Of a DNA stretch of 64,000 bases, positions 50,466 through 63,772 are shown piece by piece. The stretch comes from Aphidius gifuensis (taxonomy: Eukaryota > Arthropoda > Insecta > Hymenoptera > Braconidae). The position numbers were made by a program, and so were the translations under genes. The stretch is taken from contig NC_057791.1 in the NCBI RefSeq assembly GCF_014905175.1, forward strand, positions 1,860,001 through 1,924,000, read 5' to 3'. The notes under the pieces are model-generated. The model saw only the letters and a list, made by a program, of their open reading frames with translations, was not told where the DNA came from and did not search any database. The stretch's first letter is position 1, and every line of letters starts with the position of its first letter.

Positions 50466-51246
50466 TCCTCAAACTTTTTTATTTCATTGCATTTTATTTT
50501 TTTACTATTTCTTTTGATTTTACTCTTGATTCTAATTATATCTTTTTTTTGTTGAGGCTTTTTTTTTTTTTTATTGTAATTCTTTTAGAAATTGTGAACA
50601 TGCAGTTTTTCTTTTTTAGACTTAAGTATGTATTTTGGCAAATGTAAATAAATTATTATGTGAAATTTATAAATTATTTTTATTTGTTTTATTTATTTAT
50701 ATTTATCGGAATTAATATTTTTTAAAAATAGTTTAAATAACAATTGACGAAATTGAAATACTTAAATAAATTTTATTAAATTGCCTTTTTTTTTTTTTTT
50801 GTGCTATAATGAAAGTAATAAAATATATCTTTTTCAATCTTTAAAAATTAAGTAAATATTATTATTTGGTAATTGAAAAATTCAATTTTAAATAAATCAA
50901 TAAATTTTATAGATAATTTTAATTTATTTTATGGATTAAGGAAAATTACTGAAGTAAGTGAAAAACAAATTTCATCGCAAATGAATTATCATTTAATAAA
51001 TATAATAAATAAAAATAAATTTAATTTTAAAATAAGAGAATCTTTAAAATAAAATAAATAAATAATTTTAGATATATTTATTTAATTTCCCTTAATTTTT
51101 AAATATTTCAAAAAATAAAATTCAGTTGTTGACTAACAGCAATCCCAAACGGTTGCACACGACAATAAATAATATAAATTTTCATAAAACCAAAACGTGA
51201 TATTGTAAAACATAATTAAAAAGTTAATATAAAAAAATTAATTAAA

Positions 51247-52149
51247 ATGAAAATAACAACATTAACACGTAGATTTTCTACCCTTCGAAGAAAAAATAGT
51301 AAATTAAATGAAAACAGTTTAAAAAAAACATTATCATCAACAAATATAAAATTACGTGAAGATAATAAAAAATCATTCAACATAAATAATAGATTATCAG
51401 CAATTAAAATTGATTTTACATGTTTAAAACCACCAGAATATTGGTCATCAATAATTTATCATGAATTTGATAATATAATTGGAAATGTTTATCATTGTAA
51501 AACAAAATCAATAAAAGTCAATAATAATAACTCAATTGAATTATTAAATAATTTATCAAATTGTTTTTCAATTGGTTCATTAATAAATTTAAATTTAACA
51601 CCATTTATCAAAAATACAAGACAAAAAATTGGTAATGGAATTGAATTTTATTGTGATGGTCGTGATATTTTAGCAACAAATCATTCATTAAATTCAATAT
51701 TTATACAGTCTAAAAATATGAATTACTTCAATAAATCTGATGATGAATTTATTTATGAAATTAAAAGTGGTGTTTCTATTATGATTTTTAATCATTCAGT
51801 ATTTCAAGAATTAATATTTCATTATATTCAACGTGATGTTTCGTCAGTCAGTGATTTACTTCGAATGTGTATCATCAAGTAAGTTAATTTTTCACATATT
51901 AATTATCATTTTTAATATTATGTTTAAATAATTATCTAAATTACCAAAAAATTAATAAATTTTTTATTTTTTTTTAGAATGTCATTTGTTGAAGGCTGGG
52001 GAAATAATTACGAATGCAAAAATATTGAACATACACCATGCTGGATAGAAATTCAACTTCATGAACCAATGGGACTCATAGCATCAATATTATCACCAGC
52101 AAAATCACCAATTGAACATAAAAAACAACGTTATTCTGCCTATATTTAA
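51247..52149 (+). CDS. Diverged MH2-domain-only Smad-like protein
   Basis: Two exons, 51247-51878 and 51978-52149, join in phase (Lys codon split AA/A) to 267 codons plus TAA. An in-frame TAA at 51217-51219 supports the start. Residues 66 to about 245 form a Smad MH2 domain: YWSSIIYHEF, IGNVYHC, CFSIGSLINLN, IGNGIEFYCDG, SIFIQSKN, IMIFNHSVF, LLRMCIIKMSFVEGWG and TPCWIEIQLHEP all align with receptor-regulated Smads. MH2 mediates receptor docking and Smad trimer formation in TGF-beta/BMP signalling. The DNA-binding MH1 domain is absent, replaced by about 60 basic residues, and the tail ends RYSAYI instead of the SSxS phospho-acceptor. In the L3 loop the usual VKGWGAEY is VEGWGNNY. It could be a decoy or inhibitor of Smad signalling, or a neofunctionalised duplicate. 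I infer it is a real gene because frame, intron and fold motifs are intact. Confidence 0.82.
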
Positions 52150-52250
52150 AAGCATCTAAAATTATTCATAAAATTACGACTAAAATTATTAAAAATAATC
52201 GCATTTTCTTGAATTTAAAAAATATTTTTATTCAACTTTTTCTATCACCA

Positions 52251-52256
52251 AATAAA
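52251..52256 (+). terminator. Candidate polyadenylation signal of the MH2 gene
   Basis: AATAAA 102 bases after the stop codon, in a region where further A-rich variants follow. Confidence 0.25.
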
Positions 52257-55200
52257 TACATAATTTAAATTATAAATAAACAAAAAATATTTTTTTAAAT
52301 AAATCTAATAATCAATTATATAAATATTTATTTATTTTTCAAAAAAAAATTTAATAAATTATTTTTAATTTTAATAGTAATAATAATATAAAAATTATAA
52401 TTTTTTTTCAAGTATTATTTTATTGGTTGTATATGAAATTTAATAATAAATAAATAATATAAAATTAAGTTGTTTACGGAAAAGTAGTTTTTATTGTGTC
52501 GTTAAAATATCCACAAGTTTATTTACTTTTTATTATTATTATTTTCCTATTATTTGAACGAACAAACCACTAGTCAGCTGGACATCATTCAAACAATTTT
52601 CAACGCCTATGCAATTTAAACATCTTTACAATCACTTTACCACTGACCATTCATGTATATATATATTATATTTTTTTTTTCCTTTATTTATTTTCCTGTT
52701 TTCTATACAAAACAACGGGGTTTCTTGCACCCTTAGACCCTTAAACCTGTCGATTATTGTCGTCGATTTTTCTATTGTTAAATTTGATGTCTTAATATAT
52801 ATTTTAGAAAATTTTTAACTCAAAATTTAACTGTATATTATTATTTCCTGAAAAATTATAATAATATATATTTTTGAATTTACCTTATATATAGCTGTAA
52901 AAAAAATCTAACCCTCTGAATAAATTATAATAAAAATAAAAAAATAATAGAGTGTCAATTTCAGGCGAAAAAAAAAAATTACATAAAGACGCATTTGTAA
53001 ATTCATGAAGAGACCAACGGATTGTAAATTGTGCAAATTTTTTTTTAAAATTAAAAGAAAAAAAATGGTGTCTTTTTTCATGTTAAAATGTATATATATG
53101 CGAGAATGAAAAATAAAAAAAAGCAACAATGTTGGAGACAAAGAATTAGACATAGAAGATACATGTGTGAAAAGAGGGATGTCTGGCACTGACAGAGACT
53201 GTTGTAAGTTTTAAATAAGAGAGATACATGTATTTTTAAGAAAATGTGCATCAAAAGAATAGAAAGAAATAAAAAAAAAATCAAAAGAGTCATGCTAACC
53301 TTAGCCGGGTGATGTATATTCACTTTTAAAATGGCAACTTTAGAGAAGTTTTAATTTTAGACCTTGTCATAAGGACTAAAAAAAAAAAGTGACCCACAAA
53401 AGATAAATTTTTTTCATTCATTCAATTAAATACTATTATATTAATTTAATAATTTAAATGTCAATCAAAAATTCACTATTATTTATTAACACCAAAACTC
53501 ATTTACTCTAAAAAAAAAAGCTCAAAAAAAGCTCAAAAAAAAATTCTTTAACAATTATTTCAACAAAAATTAATTAATTAATTTATTATCAATAATTACC
53601 CAGTATTATTACACAATAAAAATTTCAATAATCAAATAAAAAATATAAAAAAAAATACTCATAAACGATTGAAAAAGAAAAAATAATAAAAACACTTTGA
53701 GCTTTATTTACAGCAATATTTCAATCCCACGATATGAGCCATATTATAAAGAGGCAAAAAAAAAAAATAAAAAATAAAATAATCAATGTGACGAAGACTA
53801 CTGCCCCTTTAAGTCGTGTATATCGCAACTCAAGATCAATCTAAATTTTTTTTATTATTTTATTTCCATCAACTGTTGCAACTGTTACAATTTCAAACAT
53901 CACTTTTGGTTTTCTCATTTTTTTATTTTTTGCAATTTTACTTTTACATATATATAAACTACGTCTTTCCACCCCAACATTTATTATTATTTTTTTTCCT
54001 CTCTCTCTCTCCCTCTATATATATATTATTTGATTTTTTTTCTTCATCGAGACGAAGTTTGTTGACCTTGCAACGAGCAAAACGCCAAGAAATATACGCG
54101 AAGAAAGGGAAGTTGAGTTTATATATATATAGCTGGGATAAAATTTAAGTGTATATATATGTATAGAGACGCGATCGTGACGGCGTCGGCGACGTTGAGA
54201 CCGACGGGAGCAAAAAAAAAAAAAAAAAAAATCAAACTGGGTGGGGGGTGGTAGTGAGCAAGAGGGCTCAACGTTTTACGACCAAATGAAACTTAGTACA
54301 TATAGTCGCAAGAATATAAAGCAAGAAAGACATAGATTAATATATATAAAAGAGTAAAAAAGATACAAAATTTTCTTTTTTGAGAAGTAAGCAAGGGATG
54401 GGAGGTGGAGAAATAGAGGGGGTTGGTTACACGACACAGTGTGGGATGAATTTTATGTATATATATATAACAGGGCGACGAACTTGCGAGACCGCGCGCG
54501 CGAAACGCGTCGCCCATCGACCGAATTACATGACTTTTTATTATTATTATTATTATTTTTTTTATATTGTTATTATTTTTTTAATTATTTTTTTATTCCT
54601 TGGGAATGGATTTATTATTTATTTGCACTTTTTTCTTTCGTCAACTATATATAATCGATAAATTATTATTTATTATTTTATTTATGTAAATAATAATTGA
54701 AATAAAATTTAAAAAAAAAAAAAAGTTAGTCTTATTGTTTATATAGGCGTGAAAAAAAATTTTATATTAATTTAATTTTCAATTGGTTTTTTCAAATATA
54801 TTTAAGTCATTTAAATTATTTTTATTTTTTCTATTTTTTATTTAATTATTTATAGTTGTTTATATATTTTAATATTTTAAAAAAATTTTATTATCATGTT
54901 TAAAAGGGTGTGTTAAATTGGTGTCAAATGGTCAATGTTTGTCGACTAAAAAATAAAAATTAAATCAAAATTTAAAGCAAAACAAAAATAGAATAAAAAA
55001 AAAAAAATTTTTTTATATGGATATAGAATGATATGGGGGATGGAGGTTGATTTTAGGGGATGATGGTAAAATATAAAAATACATAAATGGTCAATGTATG
55101 TATATAGTGTACATAGTCATCACTCGATCTACTTTAACAAAATGCAACAAGTGTCATTTTTGATATTTTAGCAATGTCAAATGTTCGACGTGCCAACAGA

Positions 55201-57419
55201 GTTAGGGGTTAAATGTTAGCCAGGCGGTTAGTGGTATAGAGAAACAAAGAGGGATGTTGATGAAATATACAATATAACCATTCTCTCATTCCTCATCATC
55301 ATCATAGTAAAAGGGGTATTTTAAAATTTTTTTTTAGTCATGTATATTTTATGCACTGTACATAAAAGTGAGATTGAATTTATATATACACGCGCAAGTG
55401 CGTTTCGTCCATCCGTTCATTGTCATTTACCGGGATTGTATTACCGGACTTTAAACACACAAAATTTTCATATATTGAATCACATATGTGTACACCTCAA
55501 TGAGCAATAAACATCAATGCTATATACTCCCCTTAAAAAATAATACAAAATAAAAGCAGTATTCATTCAAAAAAAAAAATAAAAAAAAAAAAACGACAGA
55601 ATGAATGGAATCATTAAGTGCCAACTTTCTGTGGTGAATGATTTCTTTGACCACGAGAAAATGAATAAAAAATTTAAGCTATATACATAAAAAATATAAA
55701 AAAAAAAAAAAAATTTATTTATAACAAAAAGAATTTGCTCTCAAGAGACATGAAACTTGCTGCTTAGCAAACTCAGCAATTATACCTCTTACAATAAATT
55801 TACAATACATAGATAAGACCCTCAAAATTAGGTCATATATTGTTGAAATAAAAAAAAAAAATTATAAACAATTTATTATTATTAAATAAAAAAAAAAAAA
55901 AAAAAATTATATAATTAAAAATTTAACACTGTACACCTTGAAATAATAATAATAATTTTTATTAAGATGCATGACCCTGAATGCCACCGGAAATGTTGAA
56001 GTAAAAAAAAAAAAATAATCTCAAATAGAGAGAATATAAAAAAGGATAAAAAAAAAGGAAATTAAATTCTGGTTTAATTTTTTTGCATAGATATATATTA
56101 AACAAGTTCAGTCATGCGAAACGATGCTTGCAAGACTTGAAAACTTTCTGGTTATCGGGGTGAGGGCGGGAGAGAGAGGGTGAGAGGGAGGGGGTGATGA
56201 CGATAGTATATGAAAAGATGAAAAAAAAATGAAAAATATACATATACATATATATATATTTATAGTGTATTGAATAAGCGCAACAAAAAAAAGAAGAAAA
56301 AAAAAAAAAAAATACTTGGTCCAGCAAATGAGACCGCGTGCACTCGTTTTGCAGTGCGCTTCTCGTTAGATATAAATACGTCGAGACATCAGAGGGCAAA
56401 GAACCACGCCTGTTCACAACTAATACTTTATATATGTATTCATAGTAATAGTGAATTTTATGTATATATGTATGTACATGTGTGAGCTGAAAAAATAAAA
56501 AGAGAATGTTACAGAAATATGCAGATCGAAATATAAGGATGACGAATGAATATAAGAGAGATGAAAATAAGTTAAATGTTTTTTTTTTTTTGTATGTATA
56601 TGTGGTACTATTTTATGCGTGATTGTGAAGCCAAGAAATATTACAAACACATGGGTTTATTTAAACACCAATACTGTCTTTATATGCAAAAGATGAAAAA
56701 GATGTTAGATGTTGAAGAACGCCAAACGTTTTTTACATGTATTAATATTATTTTATATATTATTTATATATATATGTGAAATTTTATATATGTATATGAA
56801 TTATTTATTTATTTATTTATTTGTTTTTATTTTTTTTATGTTTTTCATTGCTGTATATAGGCGAGCAGAGAAATGCTTGAAGGCCTGGAAAACGACAGAC
56901 GAATGTCTCTCCCCGAATGGTTTGGATGTTCAGGCCAAATATTGCATTCTAAATTTATATATCTATATTTTAATATGTATGTAGGGTTTTAACGTAACTT
57001 TGTCTAATATTTAAATTATACTTGTTGTGATATTTAAGTTTAAAAAAAATTTTTTATACGGATTTTTAAATTTGAGATTTAAAAAATTATAAAATTATAT
57101 TTTTGTAATATTGAAAATCATATTTTTATATTGGTAATTAATTTTTTTTTTTTAATACTATTTATTGCTGGTATTTAAAGAAATAAATGGTTAATATTTT
57201 TGAACTTGAAAAGTTTAATTTAAAATTGATACAACTATTATTGGTAAAATTTTATTTCTTTTTTTTAAAAACTTTTGTTTGTCTTTTTTTTAAAAAAAAT
57301 TCTTGTTTGTAAATTAAATTGAGGTAAAATTATTTAATTTACATTGTTGGTTAATTTTTTAAATTGGTGTAAAAATGATATGAATATTTTGTTAGAAGAA
57401 AAGTGGGCAATTTGAGTGG

Positions 57420-57487
57420 AAGTAGTTACAGCCGGAGGTTTGTACTGGTCAGACTGTAAGTAGTGTGAATTTGGCCGTAACTACTTA
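57420..57487. repeat. Inverted repeat AAGTAGTTAC(A/G)GCC
   Basis: AAGTAGTTACAGCC near 57420-57433 and its complement GGCCGTAACTACTT near 57473-57486 pair over 14 bases with one mismatch, with about 39 bases between. The arms are more GC-rich than the surroundings. It may be a solo MITE-like palindrome or a structured RNA. Confidence 0.5.
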
Positions 57488-59799
57488 GACTTGAAATCCG
57501 ACTATTTATAATTATTTTAGTGACTTGATAATAATAATTTTAAAGCTCATGAAAAATACTAAAATATACTTGCAATAATTATAAATAAATTATATATCTA
57601 TACTAGATTTTCATTTATTCATTTATAAAACAAAAAAAAAAAAAAGAATTTTATCTGATTAATTATGTAAACTATATAAAATATTTAAAAGCTTAATTAT
57701 TCTTTCAACTTTTAATTTTATTTTTCAACGAAATACTATAAATACTTTATTAAAAAATATTTATAAGTTATTTTTTCTCGTTTTTTTAATAAATATTATT
57801 TTTTTATTTTCAAGTAGAAATATCTTTATCAAAGTATTTCTATCGTAGAAAATTCACTGACCTAACCGAATAAAAATAAAATTTTCCTTCATGAAACCGC
57901 ACAAGAAATATACATGATTCTAAAAAAATAAAAAAATAAAAAAATAATCAAGTTTTGGTATTCGAATATCGTTCTACAGGTTGATAAAATTTACGACACA
58001 ACCTGAATTACTTAAAATACTTGAATGCACAATCATAAAAAAAAACAAATATAAATAAAAATGGTTTGTAAATAAAATTTTCCAAATACTGAATAATTTT
58101 TGCAACTCATTTATCTTTGAAAAAAAAAATATATATAAGTAATTATTTGAGTACAAATGAGCGTTACTTAATACACGCCCTTAAAGTTTATACAAAGTTA
58201 TAAATTTCAACACGCAAAAGTTCAAACAAATAAAAACCCAACAAGGGGATGCATGCAATGCACAAATGAATTGTTTCTTGTGTGTATATACAATTGATAA
58301 TGAGCAGGAAATGAGCTTTCCAATTTACCACAATAAATACATTTTTAATTTCATTATTAATAATTAACCACAAATAAAAATAAAAATCACCCCATAAATT
58401 TAAAATAATAATATGATTAAATTTAAAAAAAAAAATCAAAAAAATTAACCATTAGAATTATTTTTTCTTCTATTTTAATTCCAACAAGCCAAAGCTATAT
58501 AAAATTTCACAATCGCAACCTACCAAAAAAAAAGACGTCAGAGCGAAAAAAAAAAAAATTCACGTAAAAAATTCATTTTATCAATAAAACGTCACGAGAG
58601 AGAATTTTACACAGCCATCGTATATATCTTTTTTTTTTTTTTTTATTTATTTTTCTACATTACTTTTCCAGGCATCGCCCGTTCGACGAGCGCATTTGCC
58701 CGGTCCAGCGAATTGAACGTAAAAAAAAAAAAAAAAAAATACTATAGAATACAGAGAGAGATTGGTGGGTGAAAAAAAAATTGGGATGTAGGAAAAGAGA
58801 AATTCACAAAACTATCAAGAGATAAAAAAAGACAGACAAAAGCCTGAGGGGGAGGAAAAAAAAAGAGGTGAGAGGAAGTGAGAGGAAATGAGGAGGGTAT
58901 ATAGAAAAAAAAAAAAAAAACCTTAAAGCCGCGGACGGGACTGGAGCGCATAGTCCAGGCAGGTCCGGATAAAGGTTCGTTGGGGGAGAGAGAGTGGGTG
59001 GTTAAAAGTGGCATGGAGGTACGGGTTAAAGATAGAGAGAGAAAAAAAAATATAAAGAGAGAGAGAGATGAGGGTAGTCTCGCGATGGTGGTGCGAGTAT
59101 CGTGGCGCACAGATCTGTACATCAGTGGGATATATGAAAAAAGAGAATGATAAAGAATAAAAAAAAAAGGTGAAATAGAAAGAATAAAAATGAGATAAAA
59201 AAAAAATTATATGTATAGAGAGGTTGGTCGGAAAAATAAAAAAGAGTATGAGGTTCCGAGGTATAAAGGGTAGATGAGAAAAAAAAAAAAAAAAAAAAAG
59301 AGGGTTGAGGATTTAAAGGTAGAAGGGTTTCCAATGAGCGGCCATTTATCTCCCGGGGCATCCGCCGACGTTTTTCTTCGCTAGTGTATCGATTTTAGGT
59401 TTAGGCCATTACACCCTGGCTTGTGCAGGCGTCCATCCTATCAGTGCCCGGCACTTGCAGCTGCGCCCTAAAAAATATCTACATGCGAGAGACACACTAG
59501 ACTCTTTTTTTATATAAAAAAAAAAATGAACAAAAAATTTATAAAACTTTTAAAAAGAAATGACTGACATAAGATGCAAAAAAAAAAAAAAGAAAATTTT
59601 CTTTTTTTTATCAAAAAACTAAAATTTAAATTCAAAAAAAAAATTAATAATTAATCAATTAATTAAATAAACATAAAAATTTTGATATAAAAAAAAGCAA
59701 GAAAAAAAGTAATATAAAAATAAAAACTACTTGTTAACATTTTGATGGGGGATGATATTGAAAAGGGGAAATAAAAATAATCATAATAATGACGACTAC

Positions 59800-59822
59800 G
59801 ATGATGATGATGATGATGATGA
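59800..59822. repeat. (GAT)n microsatellite
   Basis: About seven GAT units. A frame through it reads poly-Asp followed by LDGMNEVGFGILCWGK and a GTAGTT donor-like site, but nothing else supports an exon. Confidence 0.8.
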
Positions 59823-62800
59823 CCTTGATGGCATGAATGAAGTTGGCTTTGGAATTTTGTGTTGGGGAAAGGTAGTTTATATATATATTTTTTCCCATTT
59901 TTTTTTTTTATCATTTTTTTTTTTTATTTTCATTATTTTACTACAGTGAGTTTTGTTGTTGTGAAAGGACGATGTTTTTCAAAAGAGAGTAGGGGGTATG
60001 AACCGTTGTTTACAAATGTATATATGTATTAATGTATAAATGTATAAAAGTTTTTAAAATTCAGTCAAGTTGTTTGAGAATTTAGTTTAACTTGTTCATT
60101 ATTTAAACTTGTTTATTTATAATAAAATAAACAAAGACATCTAATTTTATTATTTTTTTTTTTTATATTGTCTAGTGACCTTTGAACTGGGTTACTATTT
60201 TCATAGTTAACCCAGGTCTATAGTATACAAATGACACTTTAATACTTTTTTTATTTTCAATTTATTTTCATTTGTGTTTATATTTATTATTATTTATTTG
60301 CTTTACTCAACAACTACTCGGCAAGTTCATTTGCCAATAACTTGTCAAGGGCATTGGTGTCTTTATATGCTCTTTCCCATAATCCCATGGACACGATAAT
60401 GTACACCAGGTGTATATTTAATCTTCATCATCATCGTGTAAAAAGATTTTTAATATTTATTATTTTTTTTTTGATTAAATACTGTTTAATTATAAATTAT
60501 AAAATTCATATTTATAACCAGTTGATTTTTTTTAATTATTTAATAACACTGTCTTCGCTATTTATTCTCTGATTTACTCCATTTTTTTTTTTTGCATTAA
60601 AAAATTTCGAAATGCAATTTAATAAAGAAAATCAAAGAAATTTTTAATTTTTTTTTAAACCTTTCCATTTACTCGACAAATTTTAATTTGTAATTTTTTG
60701 GAGTAAAATAAATTGGCAAAAAATTGTATACAAAAATTATATTTTCAATTATTGAAAAATAAAAAAAAACAATGAATTTATTTTCACAATGAAAATTGGA
60801 GTAAAATTTAAAATACTCCAATTCCCAAAATGACGTATTTTAAAAAAAAAAAAGCAAATGACAACAAATAGTATAGTGTGGAAAAAATAAATAAAAATGA
60901 AAATGAATGAAAAAAATAATAACAATAATAAAAAAAAAGGTAGCTATTAAAAAGCAGAAGCATTTACGGGAGTGTTGTGGGTAGAAGGTAAATGACTATC
61001 GTGAATGCATATCTGTGTGGCACGAGAGTCATCGAAAAATGAAAAAAAAATATAAAAAGTGTATCCACCTTGCCGCAAGGTCGTAACAAACAGCACCATT
61101 CACGCAATGTGTATATATATTATTTTCATTTTGTATATATACCAAGTGAGATAAAAACACAACGAGTGTTGGAAAATACATAAAGGGGAAATGAAAAAAA
61201 AAAAAAATTGTCTGCTTCTCTTTTACACACAAATATGGAAAATAAATGAAAAATAAATATAAAAAAAAATAGTCAGTAAATATGTGTTGATGTTCTCTGC
61301 ATGTGGTAGGTTCCATATGATGAGAATGATTCGTGAACTTGGACATGAGTGAGATAAAATGAGTGAGACACACAAAAATTGTAAAAAAAAAAAAAAAGGT
61401 ATAAATTGAGTGTATATATATTTACGCGGGTTAGAGAGAGAAAGAGAGGGAAATGATTACAGAGACCGCGTGCGTTAGTAAACCTCGTGTGTTGAGCAAG
61501 CCTGAAACAGCAGGCTGAGAAAAGTGGCGGGAAACATATATTGGCCCTTGGATTCTCATCTCTCCTCGTGGACGCGACCAAGTAAATAAGTAAAAAGACT
61601 TGACGACGACGCTTCGGCGTAGAGGGGTTAAAGGAAAACCAGCGCCAAGTGACTAACCTATCTCAATCTTTTCTCCTTTAAAAATCTACCGTTCAAAATA
61701 ATCAAATAAGAAACAATTTTTGAGGGAGGGGGGGTTTCTACTATTAAAAACAACAATTCAAATTTTCCTCATCATTTTGAATCAAATATGAAAATACAAG
61801 ACGAATTTGAAATTTTTGAAAAATTAATTTAAAAAAAAAATACATATGTACACTTTAAATTTTCACATATATATATGTTTTAATTTAATTTTTGTTTTTC
61901 CTCATCCAGCCACCCTCTTCTCTCATTTTTATATATATTTTTATTTTTTTTTTTATTTTTTATATACGAGTGATATTGATTTGGTCGAGGCTTCGTACTC
62001 GTGGCACGAGCGTACCATGTGACTCTCTCTCAATGTTATATAAAAAAAAAAAAAAAATACATAGAGAGGAGAGAATACAAGGTATATAAAGAGGAGAGAA
62101 TAGTTCGCGATGCATCAGCGCAGCGCGCATCGAGGGGGCCAACATCGCGGCTGGGTTATACCGCCCGCACGTCGCATACTCAATTTTTTTTTTTTTACTC
62201 ATTTTTTCCCCCTTGAATCCCTTGCTCGCCATAGTCGAGTGCTACAGGCAACATTGCCTCTCGCGATTTCCCCTTTTTTTTTTTTTTTTTATTTTTCATC
62301 AAACCAACCCCCTAAAACCACCCAACCCGCGTTGCCTAAACGCGATGCTATATAATATCCCTTCTACATGGGGGGACTCCCATAATCCCCACTCTAAATC
62401 ACAATATTTCCTACCACCTTTTTCTGTTTTTTTTTTTTTTTATTTTCCCCACCGTTCTTGCGTTTAACAACAGCCAGAGCAAGCAAGAGTTGATTTGATC
62501 GGTGGACAAGGGTCGGAAGGGGGGAAGAAAAAGGAGGAAAAAAAAAGGAGAGATGAAGCCTTGTCGGTGGGGTTATACAGAGGGGGGCTTGTCTATATAT
62601 GTATTGAGTGGGGTTCGCAGTAGAGAGACCCATTTTTTTTTTTTTTTTTTCCATTCAACTATCTCACTTGCTCTTATTTAAAAGTGCAAAAAATTATATG
62701 GCGGAATTGCAAGGTTTTCTTTGTCACCATCTCCTCTACCATTTTTGTATTACTCTCAACCCTCATTCTTTATATTTCTTTCTTTATTTATCTCTCACAC

Positions 62801-63580
62801 ATAGCATGTACCAAACTCAATCCCAGAAGCATTTTGGTATTACTCTTTCTCGTTCTATTATTATTATTTTTTTATTTTTTTTTCTCTCTACATCACCCCG
62901 TTTTTATTCGTCTATCCCACCAGGCACCACCACCACCACCATCATCACCATCACCGCCATTCCAGTACTTGAATATACCGCCGACGGAAATACGGCAACG
63001 TTGCGCGCCGTTTGTCGAGAGCGTCTCGGTCTTGGCAAGTTACTCGGGGGGCCAACTGAGTCTACCGAGTTTGTCTACCGGCGCGTATATACCCGAAAAG
63101 AACACGGGAGATAAGTCGCGAAAAAGTTTTATCGTGTCGTTCCGTGTTTATTTTTTTTTTTCTTCTCAAATATTATATATATATATATGTATATATAAAA
63201 AAAAAAAAAAAGAAATTCACGGATTATCAAAATGCCGAAATTACGGTTAACGTGAATTAATTAATTAAAAAAAAAAAAAAAAAAATTAATTAAAAAAAAT
63301 CAACAAAATAAACAAACAACAAAAGTAATAAAATAAATGATTAAAAAAGGATTAATAATACAAACAAAAAAAAGTAAAACAATTAATTTAACAAAAATAT
63401 TAATAAACAGACAATTTGTATATATATTTAAAATTTTTTTTTTTTTCTGTTTTTCGTTGAGTTATATTTATAAATAAATAAAATTTAAAAAAAAAACAAT
63501 AATTATTGGAGTAACATATATGAAAGCAATAGACGGGGAATTGGAAAATAATAATAATAATAAAAAAGAGCGAAATTGAG

Positions 63581-63609
63581 TGAGAGAGAAAGAGAGAGAG
63601 AGAGAAAGA
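63581..63609. repeat. (GA)n purine microsatellite
   Basis: Near-perfect GA repeat, a potential GAGA-factor binding tract, close to the CpG-richer right end of the window. Confidence 0.8.
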
Positions 63610-63754
63610 AATTGAGAAAGAGAAAAATATCAGGATAAAAAAAAAAAAAAGTAAAAAAAGGAATACAAGAGTGTGTGTTTGTGTGTGTGTGAGATAAATA
63701 GAGATAGAAAAAAAGAGAAAAAAAATATACGATAGCACGTCGACGTTTGAAAAT

Positions 63755-63772
63755 CGTCGTCGTCGTCGTCGT
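63755..63772. repeat. (CGT)n microsatellite
   Basis: Six CGT units in a CpG-rich patch that also contains CACGTCGACGTTTG just upstream. Confidence 0.8.

Larger units (their letters stand above)
28892..51246. other. 22-kb gene desert
   Basis: No gene is supported. The left few kb must hold the 3' UTR of the RBR ligase. Most long frames here are poly-Phe/Ser/Leu or poly-Lys products of pyrimidine or purine tracts. GC-richer blocks, a tandem repeat, short candidate exons and microsatellites are listed separately. It may be regulatory or intronic DNA of a gene outside the window. Confidence 0.55.

Noticed and set aside
56112..56417. Minus-strand frame with NRRGSLPSDVSTYLYLTRSA
   Set aside because: The interesting part is only the CpG-rich island, and the remainder is poly-Phe and low-complexity. 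Kept only as a motif-bearing island.
59752..59949. Poly-Asp frame followed by LDGMNEVGFGILCWGK
   Set aside because: Explained by the GAT microsatellite; the tail is short and there is no supporting neighbour exon.
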